Origin: Rheinheimera sp.
GTDB taxonomy: Bacteria > Pseudomonadota > Gammaproteobacteria > Enterobacterales > Alteromonadaceae
Length of the DNA stretch: 64,000 nt
Assembly: GCF_030824435.1 (NCBI RefSeq)
Contig: NZ_JAVBXS010000016.1
Coordinates: 1-64,000 of the forward strand
Direction: 5' to 3'
Shown here: piece after piece, positions 47,803 through 57,716 of the stretch
Position numbering within the stretch: the first letter of the stretch is position 1
Layout of the letters: each line of letters begins with the position of its first letter
Notes under the pieces: generated by a model
What the model was told of the DNA's origin: nothing
The model's input: the letters and a program-made list of their open reading frames with translations, nothing else
Databases searched by the model: none
Made by a program: the position numbers and the translations under genes

Positions 47803-49083
47803 ATGGCGCATTTTATCGATCGACGCCTGAACGGCAAAAACAAGAGTGCGGTGAACCGGCAACGGTTCATCCGCCGCTATAAACAACAAATTAAACAAGC
47901 AGTTTCTGATGCTATCAGTAAACGCAGCGTCACTGACATCGACAGTGGCGAGTCTGTGTCTATTCCGGGTCGCGATATTACGGAACCTTTTTTTCATCAG
48001 GGCAAAGGCGGCCACAGGGAAATGATCCATCCGGGCAATGATCAGTTCAGCCCGGGAGATCGCATCAAAAGACCCTTGGGTGGCCAGGGGGGCGGCTCAG
48101 GCCAGGGCGAAGCCAGCCAGGATGGAGAAGGTGAAGACGAATTTGTGTTTTCTATTTCCAAAGACGAATATCTGGATCTGCTGTTTGAAGACCTGGAACT
48201 ACCAAACCTAAAGAAAAATCAATTAGATAAGCTCGTTCAATATAAAAGCGTGCGTGCCGGTTACCGTTCAGAAGGCGTGCCAAGCAATATTGATATTGTA
48301 CGTTCGTTGCAGGGTTCACTTGCCAGACGTATTGCCATGAGCGCTGGCAAGAAAAAAGAATTAAAAGAGTTGGAACTGCAAATTGCCAAAATTGAACAGG
48401 ATCCAGTGCCGGATCAACGTCAACTGCAGCTGCTCAGAGCCGAAGTTGAAGAACTGAAAAAGCGCATTGCTGCCGTCCCTTTTATCGACAGCTTCGATTT
48501 GCGTTTTCGCAATTTTGCCAAAAGGCCGGAGCCAACCAGCAGAGCTGTGATGTTTTGCCTGATGGATGTATCGGGTTCTATGGATCAGGCCACCAAAGAT
48601 ATGGCGAAGCGGTTTTACATCTTGCTGTATATGTTCTTAAGCCGCAGCTACAAGAATGTTGATGTGGTCTATATCCGTCACCACACTCAGGCAAAAGAAG
48701 TTGATGAGCAGGAGTTTTTTTATTCGCAGGAGACAGGCGGCACCATAGTGTCCAGTGCGTTAAAGCTGATGGCGGAGATTGTCAAAGAACGATACGACCC
48801 AACCCAATGGAATATTTATGCGGCTCAGGCTTCTGATGGCGACAACTGGGCCGACGATAGCCCGCAATGTGCGACTTTGTTGGCCGAAGAGCTGCTGCCC
48901 TGGGTACGGTATTATGCTTATATCGAAATTACACAGAGACCCCATCAAAGCCTGTGGCAGGAATACGAAAGGCTTATGCATAGTTTTGATAATTTTGCCA
49001 TTCAGCCGATCCGTCAGGTCAGCGATATTTACCCGGTATTTCGCGAATTGTTTCGCAAAAGTGTCAACAGGCAATCGGCCTGA
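47803..49083 (+). CDS. YeaH-family (UPF0229) von Willebrand A protein
   Basis: A 426-residue protein of the UPF0229/YeaH family. The N-terminus [24 protein letters not shown] is conserved, a glycine/glutamine-rich stretch ([15 protein letters not shown]) follows at about 90-105, and a vWA-like domain with a MIDAS-type DVSGSMDQ lies at about 247-254. It is strongly coupled in the genome to PrkA and is thought to act with it; mechanism unknown. GGAGG precedes its ATG, 24 bases after prkA. Confidence 0.93.
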   Translation: MAHFIDRRLNGKNKSAVNRQRFIRRYKQQIKQAVSDAISKRSVTDIDSGESVSIPGRDITEPFFHQGKGGHREMIHPGNDQFSPGDRIKRPLGGQGGGSGQGEASQDGEGEDEFVFSISKDEYLDLLFEDLELPNLKKNQLDKLVQYKSVRAGYRSEGVPSNIDIVRSLQGSLARRIAMSAGKKKELKELELQIAKIEQDPVPDQRQLQLLRAEVEELKKRIAAVPFIDSFDLRFRNFAKRPEPTSRAVMFCLMDVSGSMDQATKDMAKRFYILLYMFLSRSYKNVDVVYIRHHTQAKEVDEQEFFYSQETGGTIVSSALKLMAEIVKERYDPTQWNIYAAQASDGDNWADDSPQCATLLAEELLPWVRYYAYIEITQRPHQSLWQEYERLMHSFDNFAIQPIRQVSDIYPVFRELFRKSVNRQSA

Positions 49084-49137
49084 GATGGTGCAAGCTTTTG
49101 AGAATGCAGGCGGCCGCTGGCTGCTAAGGAGTGCGCT

Positions 49138-50655
49138 ATGACTGCCAAACGAAAAACAACAACAGCTGCTATGCAGCCGTTGTCAGATGGCCCGGACTGG
49201 ACTTTTGAATTGTTAACCCAATACCAGGCCGAAATTGAGCGTGTTGCCAAATTTTATCAGCTTGATTATTACCCAAACCAAATTGAAATTATCACTGCCG
49301 AACAAATGATGGATGCATATTCCAGCGTCGGGATGCCAATTGGTTATAACCACTGGTCCTACGGCAAAAAATTTATTCAAACCGAACAAAACTATAAACG
49401 TGGTCATATGGGGCTGGCTTACGAAATTGTCATCAACTCCAACCCCTGCATCGCTTATCTGATGGAAGAAAATACCATCACTATGCAGGCGCTGGTCATG
49501 GCACACGCTTGTTATGGCCACAACTCTTTTTTTAAAAACAATTATTTATTCAAAACCTGGACAGACGCTTCTTCTATTATCGACTACCTGGTATTTGCCA
49601 AAAAATATATCAGCAATTGTGAAGAAAAATATGGTTTGAGTGAAGTTGAAGATATTCTCGATTCTTGTCATGCCCTGATGAATTATGGTGTCGACCGTTA
49701 CAAAAGGCCGCAAAAAATTTCGATGGATGAAGAACAACGCCGGCAAAAAGATCGTGAAAGTTATTTGCAATCTCAGGTGAATCAACTGTGGAAAACCATT
49801 CCAAATAAAGAACAACAGGCTGTAATGCAGGAGCGCCATTTCCCCGCCGAGCCACAGGAAAACATTCTGTATTTTATCGAAAAAAATGCACCATTACTGA
49901 AACCATGGCAACGGGAAATAGTGCGCATAGTCCGTAAAATATCGCAGTATTTTTACCCACAAAAACAAACTCAGGTGATGAATGAAGGTTGGGCGACTTT
50001 CTGGCACTACACCATATTGCAACATTTGTATGGTGAAGGCCTGGTCACCGACAAATTTATGCTGGAAGTACTGCACAACCACACCAATGTGGTGTTTCAG
50101 CCCTCCTATAATTCAAAATATTATTCGGGTATTAATCCGTATGCGCTGGGTTTTGCCATGTTCACAGATATCAGACGGATCTGCGAACAGCCAACCGCAG
50201 AAGACAAACAATGGTTTCCGGATATTGCAGGTTCTGACTGGGTACAAACTTTACATTTTGCAATGCAAAACTTTAAGGATGAAAGTTTTATCAGCCAATA
50301 TTTATCACCAAAAATAATCCGTGATTTTCACCTGTTTGCCATTGTTGACGATGACAAAGAAAACTCGCTGGAAGTTGCTGCTATTCACAACAACGAGGGT
50401 TATCAGAAAATCCGCCAGATGTTATCGGCCCAATACAACCTGAGCAATATAGAACCCAATATTCAGGTGTGGAATGTTGATGTCAGCGGCGACCGTTCTT
50501 TGACATTACGTTTTATTCCAAATAACAGGGTGCCTTTAGCTGATAGTTATCAGCCTGTGTTAAAACATCTGCACCGGCTTTGGGGTTTCACTGTGCGGCT
50601 GGAACAACTGAATGAAGACAATTCAATTACCCAACTGATGATGGTGCCTGTCTGA
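49138..50655 (+). CDS. SpoVR/YcgB-family protein
   Basis: A 505-residue member of the SpoVR family (E. coli YcgB; Bacillus SpoVR, needed for spore cortex in that species). Function in non-sporulating bacteria is unknown, but it is co-expressed with PrkA and YeaH. Conserved blocks: YYPNQIEIITAEQMMDAYSS, MAHACYGHNSFFKNNYLF (with Cys and His), MNEGWATFWHYTILQHLY, a metal-site-like His/Glu pattern. TAAGGAG before the ATG. It ends the operon, with a terminator about 60 bases on. Confidence 0.94.
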   Translation: MTAKRKTTTAAMQPLSDGPDWTFELLTQYQAEIERVAKFYQLDYYPNQIEIITAEQMMDAYSSVGMPIGYNHWSYGKKFIQTEQNYKRGHMGLAYEIVINSNPCIAYLMEENTITMQALVMAHACYGHNSFFKNNYLFKTWTDASSIIDYLVFAKKYISNCEEKYGLSEVEDILDSCHALMNYGVDRYKRPQKISMDEEQRRQKDRESYLQSQVNQLWKTIPNKEQQAVMQERHFPAEPQENILYFIEKNAPLLKPWQREIVRIVRKISQYFYPQKQTQVMNEGWATFWHYTILQHLYGEGLVTDKFMLEVLHNHTNVVFQPSYNSKYYSGINPYALGFAMFTDIRRICEQPTAEDKQWFPDIAGSDWVQTLHFAMQNFKDESFISQYLSPKIIRDFHLFAIVDDDKENSLEVAAIHNNEGYQKIRQMLSAQYNLSNIEPNIQVWNVDVSGDRSLTLRFIPNNRVPLADSYQPVLKHLHRLWGFTVRLEQLNEDNSITQLMMVPV

Positions 50656-50706
50656 GGGCAGATTCAGTGCTGTTGTTCAGCGCTGTCACTGCATCTTTGA
50701 CCTGAT

Positions 50707-50737
50707 AAAAAAACACCGCTGAAGCGGTGTTTTTTTA
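50707..50737. terminator. Bidirectional terminator after spoVR and the GGDEF gene
   Basis: AACACCGC, loop TGAA, GCGGTGTT with A-run before and T-run after. Confidence 0.85.
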
Positions 50738-50758
50738 TCCATTTATCATTGCTACCTG

Positions 50759-51736
50759 TTACGGCAATGTGGCGAGTTGACCACTACAAAGAGTCACCTG
50801 ATTACGTCCATTAGCTTTTGAGGTATACAGCGCTTTGTCGGCGGCCTCCAGCCATTGCCGGTGCTCCAGCATAGGCGCACTGTATTCAGCAATACCAACA
50901 CTGACTGTCACTTTCAGCAGCTGCTGATTGTATTCAATCGCCAGATTCTCTACCGTTTTTCTGAGTCGTTCGGCAAAAAACATGGCCTGATCTTCAGTGG
51001 TGTCTACCAACAACACCGAAAACTCCTCGCCACCATAACGACCAGCGACATCGGTTTCACGCAGATTCTTTTTCACGGCCTGAGCCACGGCTTTAATCAC
51101 GGCATCTCCTGCCGCATGACCAAAGGTATCATTAACTCTTTTAAAGTGATCAATGTCACACATTAATAAACTGCTGCGATGACCACTGCGTTTCAAACGT
51201 TTAAACTCGTGCATCAAAGCATCTTCCCAGTGCCCTCTGTTGTTCAACTCTGTTAAAAAGTCAGTTTTTGACAACTGTTTGAGCTGACCATTCATCGACT
51301 CCAGTTCAAGTCTGCTGATAGCGACGTCAGTCACGTCGTAAATAATCATACAAAGGTGAGTAACAACACCACGCACGTCGGTAATAGGGAAAATAGTGCT
51401 GTTTTGATACATATAATCCGCAGCCCCGGTAATAGGACGGTAATTGCGGAACTTAAAAATATAAGGCCTTTGCTCCCAAATGGTAAAAGCACGGTTTTTG
51501 AGCAGGATCACCGGATCACACTTGCGTTTTAACCAACCTTCATCAATTTCAGAGAATAAATCAAAGAGATAACGATCCCTGACCTGACGCGGTGTCAAAC
51601 CGCTATGGTTTTCCATAAAACCATTCCAGACCTGAATTTTATAGTCGACAGTCAAAACCACCAGACCGACATCAACGGTCTGGAACATATCTAATAACCA
51701 GTGAACTTCAGCAACATCAGAGTTTATTTGTGACAT
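50759..51736 (-). CDS. PAS-GGDEF diguanylate cyclase
   Basis: A soluble 325-residue protein: an N-terminal PAS-like domain (about 12-135, TVDVGLVVLTVDYKIQVWNGF) and a GGDEF domain (about 155-315). The active site is RYGGEEFSVLL, with the substrate-binding DIDHFKRVNDTFGHAAGD; RETD five residues earlier is a complete I-site, so product feedback is likely. No signal peptide or membrane helix. Its start lies two bases after the stop of the receiver-CheC gene, so the two form an operon that may join chemotaxis-type signalling to cyclic di-GMP. Confidence 0.93.
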   Translation of the reverse strand: MSQINSDVAEVHWLLDMFQTVDVGLVVLTVDYKIQVWNGFMENHSGLTPRQVRDRYLFDLFSEIDEGWLKRKCDPVILLKNRAFTIWEQRPYIFKFRNYRPITGAADYMYQNSTIFPITDVRGVVTHLCMIIYDVTDVAISRLELESMNGQLKQLSKTDFLTELNNRGHWEDALMHEFKRLKRSGHRSSLLMCDIDHFKRVNDTFGHAAGDAVIKAVAQAVKKNLRETDVAGRYGGEEFSVLLVDTTEDQAMFFAERLRKTVENLAIEYNQQLLKVTVSVGIAEYSAPMLEHRQWLEAADKALYTSKANGRNQVTLCSGQLATLP

Positions 51737-51738
51737 AA

Positions 51739-52770
51739 CTACTCTTCTAACAAAAATTCGACTTTATAATTCAGCGTTTTAATGCTGTCTTCCGTGAAAA
51801 GCAGCAGCAGATCACAATTAATATTGTAGTTTTCAATGCCATAGCTGATCTCAATGGCAAGTGTTCTTTTCCAGCGTTTGGCATTGGCTTTAATCATCTC
51901 GCTGACAGGTGCATGTTGCCCCAGCACCACGGGGTGCCCCTGACTAAACGACATATCAATTTGCTCCGCCAGCCCTTTTAACACTGCGCCAATCAGAATG
52001 TTGCCAATATCCATTAACAATTCAAGTTCTGCTTTGGTATTGAGTTTGCCTTCGTAATTCATCAATTTGGCAATATCAACAAAACTCGAATCATTGAGGA
52101 TCAACAGTGCTTCTCCGGACACACCGCCGCCAATAAAACCCTGACACACAGCAGATGTGGTTTCTTTTTGCTCAACGGATGCAATGGCCATATGCAGCTC
52201 GCTGACTTCAATCACATTGACATTAGGAATGGGTAATTTGACAAACACTTTTAACAGACGCGCCAGCAGATCGCCAGCCTGCCCCATGGCCACATTTGTC
52301 AGTTCCTGAAATACGTCACGCAACACAGGATCAAGTACAAAGGTATTTGAGGTCTGATTGAGCTGGATGGCTCTATCCTGCACCTTTTTGCTATCGGCCA
52401 CTGAGTGTTGGGTTTCAAACTGCACCAATACTTCAGTTAATTTATCTGCTGCAACAGGTTTACGGATAAAATCCAGAGCACCAAAGGCCATAACCCTTTC
52501 CCGGGCTTCAGGCTGAATATCCCCCGACACCACCACCACTTTTACCGGGATTTTCTGTTCACGAATCGCTTGCAGCACTTCATAACCATCAAGGATAGGC
52601 ATATTTAAATCAAGAAATAATAAATCTATGGGTTGACGCTTCAGCACCTCCAACGCTTCCTGACCATGACCGGCAAAATAAATTTTATCCTGCCACTGGG
52701 CAGGCAGACTCCGGGCCATTTGTTTGCGCGCCAGATTGGAATCATCACAGATCAATACCGCTGCTACCAT
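51739..52770 (-). CDS. Receiver domain fused to a CheC/CheX-type domain
   Basis: A 343-residue two-domain protein. Residues 1-125 are a response-regulator receiver (VLICDDSNLARKQM, phospho-accepting Asp in LLFLDLNMPILDGYE, Thr/Ser and Lys in VVVSGD and FIRKP). Residues about 145-340 resemble CheC/CheX/FliY phosphatase domains, with one clear ExxN motif (FQELTNVAMGQAGDLL) and a second copy where Asp replaces Glu (LLMDIGNILIGAVL). CheC proteins remove phosphate from CheY. Here the phosphatase may act on the attached receiver or on other regulators; substrate unknown. Co-transcribed with the GGDEF gene. Confidence 0.85.
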   Translation of the reverse strand: MVAAVLICDDSNLARKQMARSLPAQWQDKIYFAGHGQEALEVLKRQPIDLLFLDLNMPILDGYEVLQAIREQKIPVKVVVVSGDIQPEARERVMAFGALDFIRKPVAADKLTEVLVQFETQHSVADSKKVQDRAIQLNQTSNTFVLDPVLRDVFQELTNVAMGQAGDLLARLLKVFVKLPIPNVNVIEVSELHMAIASVEQKETTSAVCQGFIGGGVSGEALLILNDSSFVDIAKLMNYEGKLNTKAELELLMDIGNILIGAVLKGLAEQIDMSFSQGHPVVLGQHAPVSEMIKANAKRWKRTLAIEISYGIENYNINCDLLLLFTEDSIKTLNYKVEFLLEE

Positions 52771-52912
52771 TAGACACCTGATTCACGTATTGTTAAAACC
52801 AGTGTAGCGCTGAACCTTTGAATGTGCGAATTAAAACAACGGCTTTCTGGTCCAGAATCATTGATATAAGCGATTGTATTTAAATTATTTTCAGCAACAA
52901 CAGGAACAATAA

Positions 52913-53521
52913 ATGATAAAACTGAGTTGTTTATTCAATTACAGCCTGCTACTGGCAGCAGTGATCAATACTGCAACAGCAGCAGATTTAACCGCCAAGT
53001 TGCCGGTTCGTTTATCTGAAGTAAAGGCAGGCGAACGTCCGCTGGAATTACAAGGCACTCCGGCGCAGTTACAGCAACAGGCGCCAGAATTTAAAGTCGC
53101 TGATCAAAGCTTTAAAGCGGTGAAACTCAGTGATTTTGCCGGTAAAACTGTGTTGCTCAGTGTAGTCCCCAGCATCGACACTGGTGTTTGTTCTATTCAG
53201 ACTAAAAAGTTTAATCAGCAAGTGGCAACTTTGCCAAAAGATGTGGTGATCCTGACAATTTCTACTGATTTACCTTTTGCACAAAAACGTTTTTGTCAAA
53301 AAGAACAGGTCGATAAACTGCAGGTATTATCTGATGCAGTCTGGGGGGATTTTGGCAGCAACTATGGCCTAAGAATTAAAGACATGGGCATTCTGACCCG
53401 GGCCATTTTAATCATCGACAACAAAGGCACCCTGGTTTATCAACAGCTTGTGCCTTTATTGTCACAAGAGCCGGATTACACTGCGGCAATGAACAAACTG
53501 AAAGAACTCAGCAAAATTTGA
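52913..53521 (+). CDS. Tpx-type thiol peroxidase with signal peptide
   Basis: A 202-residue peroxiredoxin of the Tpx family that reduces hydroperoxides. The peroxidatic Cys is in PSIDTGVCSIQTKKF and the resolving Cys in FAQKRFCQKEQ, as in E. coli Tpx. Unlike that protein it has an apparent N-terminal signal peptide (about 1-23, hydrophobic SLLLAAVINTATAAD), so it is probably exported to the periplasm. Mature part about 180 residues. No thioredoxin or DsbD partner is nearby. A stem with T-run follows. Confidence 0.9.
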   Translation: MIKLSCLFNYSLLLAAVINTATAADLTAKLPVRLSEVKAGERPLELQGTPAQLQQQAPEFKVADQSFKAVKLSDFAGKTVLLSVVPSIDTGVCSIQTKKFNQQVATLPKDVVILTISTDLPFAQKRFCQKEQVDKLQVLSDAVWGDFGSNYGLRIKDMGILTRAILIIDNKGTLVYQQLVPLLSQEPDYTAAMNKLKELSKI

Positions 53522-53529
53522 CAAAAAAC

Positions 53530-53567
53530 GCAGGCAGAAGTCAGTTTTTGCCTGCTGCAAAAATTTT
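53530..53567 (+). terminator. Possible terminator after tpx
   Basis: GCAGGCA (53530-53536) pairs with TGCCTGC (53549-53555) around a 12-base loop; the T-run begins some bases later, so it is a weaker candidate. Confidence 0.45.
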
Positions 53568-53580
53568 TAATCTTCCCCCT

Positions 53581-53606
53581 CTTGAAAGCAAATTTAACGA
53601 CCTTAT
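53581..53606 (+). promoter_or_regulatory. Sigma-32-type heat-shock promoter of the small Hsp gene
   Basis: CTTGAAA (53581-53587) is a perfect sigma-32 -35 element; CCTTAT (53601-53606) after 13 bases is a partial CCCCAT -10. It gives a leader of about 100 bases before the Hsp20 ATG. Confidence 0.6.
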
Positions 53607-53612
53607 TTTATT

Positions 53613-53711
53613 TAGCAGGACGCCTGATAAGGGTCCGCTCCGGCAGGTTTCATGCGAAAACTTCCATGTAAACAGTTACTTAACTAATTTGCTTCAAAAG
53701 AGGAATTGGAC
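53613..53711 (+). promoter_or_regulatory. Candidate ROSE-like RNA thermometer
   Basis: The leader of the small heat-shock gene can fold so that TTGCTT (53689-53694) pairs with the ribosome-binding GAGGAA (53700-53705) around a five-base loop, leaving one G-G mismatch, the hallmark of ROSE-type thermometers in ibpA leaders. An upstream hairpin is possible around GCCTG/CAGGT (53630-53650). Melting at heat-shock temperature would free the site. Prediction by eye. Confidence 0.45.
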
Positions 53712-54209
53712 ATGACTACTTTAGATTTTTCTCCTTTTTACCGTTCTTTTATCGGTTTTGATCACCTGGCATCATTGATGGATGCTGCCGCCCGTAATGA
53801 AAAACAACCGGCCTACCCACCCTACAATATTGAAGTCACAGGTGAAGACCAATATCGTATTACCATGGCGGTGGCAGGTTTTGAACAACATGAATTATCG
53901 CTGGAAACTGAACACAATACCCTGCTGGTGAAAGGGCAAAAAGCCGACAAAACTGAAGGTCGCCGTTTTGTGCATCAGGGCATTGCCGAGCGCAACTTTG
54001 AACGTAAATTCCAGCTGTCGGATTATATCCGCGTGACAGGCGCCAATGTGCACAATGGTTTGTTGCATATTGAACTGGTGCGGGAAATTCCGGAAGCACT
54101 GAAGCCCCGCAAAATAGCGATTGGTCAGGCGCAACCCACCAGCTTGCTGAACCAACAACAAGCCGCCAACTCTGAACCAGCTGTGCTTACCGTCGCAAGC
54201 AATAGCTGA
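53712..54209 (+). CDS. Small heat-shock protein (Hsp20/IbpA-like)
   Basis: A 165-residue alpha-crystallin-type chaperone like IbpA/IbpB, which binds denatured proteins during heat stress. The N-terminus (TTLDFSPFYRSFIGFDHLASL) and crystallin domain (about 35-125, NIEVTGEDQYRITMAVAGF, GLLHIELVREIPE) match the family. ATG 53712 is chosen over the in-frame TTG two codons upstream because the AGAGGA site is correctly spaced to it. The heat-shock promoter and thermometer-like leader support a heat-induced role. Confidence 0.93.
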   Translation: MTTLDFSPFYRSFIGFDHLASLMDAAARNEKQPAYPPYNIEVTGEDQYRITMAVAGFEQHELSLETEHNTLLVKGQKADKTEGRRFVHQGIAERNFERKFQLSDYIRVTGANVHNGLLHIELVREIPEALKPRKIAIGQAQPTSLLNQQQAANSEPAVLTVASNS

Positions 54210-54215
54210 CCGCAG

Positions 54216-55067
54216 TTAAAAGCCGGGTTCAGCCTGGTGCGGCAGCCCGGCTAAAAACGCCACAATATGCTGATTGACTAAATCTACGGCTGTCACCGGA
54301 CCCATATGTCCTGTTGGCAGCCTTGTTATTTGGGCACGAGGCCAGCTGTTGGCTAAAAGTTCTGACACCCTTAATGCCGATTGACGACTTTCGCTGCCAC
54401 ACAACAACAACACCGGCATTTTTAGCGCGGCGTAATCTGTGGTTGTGGCGGGTTCGTTTATCAAAGCAGAAAAATCCTGTGGTACTTTCCATACCTGCGC
54501 CGCCATTTGTTGTTGCATTCGTGCTGGCAAGTGCCGGAAATAATCCGCCTGCTGCCAATAATCAACAAATAACTGCGCAGCCTCTGTGGCATTCAAAGCC
54601 GGCATTTGTTCAGACAAATCCCGCACTTCTGCGGTTAAAGCCACAGCCTGCACATCAGACTCTGCTGCAAGTAAATGAAAAGCAACAGGTTCAAATAACA
54701 GCAGCGCTTTGACCTTTAATTTGCCAGTGCGCGCCAGATGTAACGCCAAGGCAGCACCAAAAGAATGCGCAATGATAATAAGCGGGGTATTTTTTTGCTC
54801 TGGTGTCAAAGTAGCAAGCAGCGCTTCGGCTTCATCGGCCAATGACCAGACGGGGTTTTGTGAAAAAACAACCGCGCTGTTGCGACCATACCCCTGTAAA
54901 TCAGCTAACCACAAGCTGTAACGCTCAGACAATAAAGCCGCCAGCGGCAGCCATTGTTTATGGCTACTGAGTGAACTGTGCAGCAGCAATATAGCTTCGC
55001 CCTGCCCCGTGACTTTGAGCCGCTGTTCAGGCTCTTTTGCCAAAGCGGACTTATCTGTTCTCATCAT
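54216..55067 (-). CDS. Alpha/beta hydrolase
   Basis: A 283-residue alpha/beta-hydrolase-fold protein of unknown substrate. The nucleophile elbow reads IIIAHSFGAALAL (Ser), the oxyanion region is ILLLHSSLSSHKQW, and the His near the end is in LPTGHMGPV; an acid residue in VLLLCGSESRQS region is less clear. No signal peptide. The start ATG at 55067 overlaps the MAPEG stop by one base, so it is coupled with that gene; an in-frame extension into the MAPEG gene is rejected. Confidence 0.85.
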   Translation of the reverse strand: MMRTDKSALAKEPEQRLKVTGQGEAILLLHSSLSSHKQWLPLAALLSERYSLWLADLQGYGRNSAVVFSQNPVWSLADEAEALLATLTPEQKNTPLIIIAHSFGAALALHLARTGKLKVKALLLFEPVAFHLLAAESDVQAVALTAEVRDLSEQMPALNATEAAQLFVDYWQQADYFRHLPARMQQQMAAQVWKVPQDFSALINEPATTTDYAALKMPVLLLCGSESRQSALRVSELLANSWPRAQITRLPTGHMGPVTAVDLVNQHIVAFLAGLPHQAEPGF

Positions 55068-55444
55068 CAAGCCACTAAAAATACAGCAGATGCCAATAAA
55101 GCAACAAAGGTGGATACCATGCCAATAAACCTGGGTGCTGAAGTGCCCTGGGTTTTGTTCAGGCCAATGGCATGCAAAATACGACCAACCAATGTCAGGC
55201 CACCAATTAAATGGAGCTGCCACAAAGGCGCCTGCTGAATTTCCAGCAATAACAGCAGCACCAGCAACAAAGGTACATATTCAGCAAAGTTGCCGTGCAC
55301 CCTGATAGCAGTCACCAGGCCTGGTTTTTGCCCATCACCTAAACCCACCCGGTTTTTAAAACGTTGCCGGATCACCAGCACCGCCAGCAATACATAAAAA
55401 ACCGCCAAGGCAGCGGCATAATAAGGCGTAATAATAAGTGTCAT
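55067..55444 (-). CDS. MAPEG-family membrane protein
   Basis: A 125-residue protein of the MAPEG superfamily (membrane-associated eicosanoid and glutathione metabolism), like E. coli YecN. Four membrane segments at about 6-26, 55-72, 77-97 and 103-123. The signature GQKPGLVTAIRVHGNFAEYVPL contains the Arg/His/Asn/Glu pattern associated with glutathione-dependent enzymes. Role unknown. It lies one base after hemH. Confidence 0.88.
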   Translation of the reverse strand: MTLIITPYYAAALAVFYVLLAVLVIRQRFKNRVGLGDGQKPGLVTAIRVHGNFAEYVPLLLVLLLLLEIQQAPLWQLHLIGGLTLVGRILHAIGLNKTQGTSAPRFIGMVSTFVALLASAVFLVA

Positions 55445-55445
55445 G

Positions 55446-56450
55446 TTACCAACCCTGTAATTGTTGTAATACCAGCTGCTTAAACAGCTGAATATGGCAA
55501 GGCGAATCGTTTAACGCCTTGATGTATTGATAATCTTCACCACCAGCATGCAGAAAAACCTCGCAGTTTTCTACCGCTATTTCTTCCAAAGTTTCCAGAC
55601 AATCGGCCGAAAATGCCGGGCATAACACCTGGAGTTTTTTAATACCTTTACCCGGCAACTGCTCCAGCAGCTGGTCGGTATAAGGTTGCAACCATTTTTC
55701 TTTGCCAACTCTGGATTGAAAACTGACCAGCACCTGATCTGTTGCTAAACCTAAATCGGCCGCCAGATTGCTGGCAGTTTCGCGGCAATGACGCTCATAA
55801 GGGTCACCTAAACGCACAAAACGCTCCGGAATACCGTGAAAGGACAACAATAACGCATCGGCCTGGCCATGTTGCTGCCAGTGGGCCCGCACTGAACCTG
55901 CTAAAGCCTGACGGTAGCTCAGTTCATGGTGATAATGTTTTATTAAACGGATTTCTGGGATCTCGCGTTGTTTCATCAAATACAGCGCCAACTGATCTGA
56001 AATCGCAGCAGTGGTGGTGGCAGAATATTGTGGATACAGCGGCAATATCACAAAACGTTCCACCCCTTGCGCGCGCAGTTCATCCAGCACAGAGCTGATG
56101 GACGGGTTGCCGTACGTCATGGCATAACACACTTTGACCGGCATACCCGCCATCATCAAACGGGAAGCAAGGGCAGCAGTCTGACGCTCAGTGATCACCC
56201 GAAGCGGAGAACCGTCCTGCCACCAGATGGATTGGTACAGTTTGGCCACCCGCCTGCCGCGAAAAGGCAAAATAATACCCCGCAAAATAAACTGCCACAG
56301 CACGGCAGGATAATCGACCACTCTTTTGTCCGACAAAAACTGTTTTAAATAACGCTGAATAGCAGGCACTGTAGGTTCATCCGGCGTGCCCAGATTCACC
56401 AGTACCACTGCGTATTGCTGCAACGGCAAACTCAGTTGTGTCGACGTCAT
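55446..56450 (-). CDS. hemH: Ferrochelatase
   Basis: Inserts Fe2+ into protoporphyrin IX in the last step of heme synthesis. The 334 residues contain the catalytic His in LLSFHGIPERFVRLGDPY, the Glu in HAGGEDYQYIKALN, and the conserved SRVGKEKWLQPYT and CPAFSADCLETLEEI blocks. Length as in E. coli. It sits after adk (minus strand) as in E. coli, with an adk terminator between them. Confidence 0.95.
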   Translation of the reverse strand: MTSTQLSLPLQQYAVVLVNLGTPDEPTVPAIQRYLKQFLSDKRVVDYPAVLWQFILRGIILPFRGRRVAKLYQSIWWQDGSPLRVITERQTAALASRLMMAGMPVKVCYAMTYGNPSISSVLDELRAQGVERFVILPLYPQYSATTTAAISDQLALYLMKQREIPEIRLIKHYHHELSYRQALAGSVRAHWQQHGQADALLLSFHGIPERFVRLGDPYERHCRETASNLAADLGLATDQVLVSFQSRVGKEKWLQPYTDQLLEQLPGKGIKKLQVLCPAFSADCLETLEEIAVENCEVFLHAGGEDYQYIKALNDSPCHIQLFKQLVLQQLQGW

Positions 56451-56551
56451 AAAATGGCAATTCCCTAGAAATCAAATTGTTGCGAAGTTTAGCACTATGT
56501 GAAGTGCAAGCGTTGGCAAAAAACAAACTGGATGACGCTGTTTTCAGCGAT

Positions 56552-56578
56552 AAAAAAACCCACCTGAAGGTGGGTTTT
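56552..56578 (-). terminator. Intrinsic terminator after adk
   Basis: AAAACCCACC, loop TGAA, GGTGGGTTTT (56569-56578); on the minus strand the stem runs into seven T residues. Confidence 0.85.
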
Positions 56579-56594
56579 GCCGTGCAAAGCTGAA

Positions 56595-57662
<1,068 letters not shown>

Positions 57663-57697
57663 AAAAAAAAGGATGAGTGCTATGACTCATCCTTTTT
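57663..57697 (-). terminator. Intrinsic terminator after htpG
   Basis: AAAAAGGATGAGT and ACTCATCCTTTTT (arms at 57666-57678 and 57685-57697) with a six-base loop; on the minus strand followed by more T residues. Confidence 0.85.
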
Positions 57698-57716
57698 GCT
57701 CGAACAACAACAGGCG

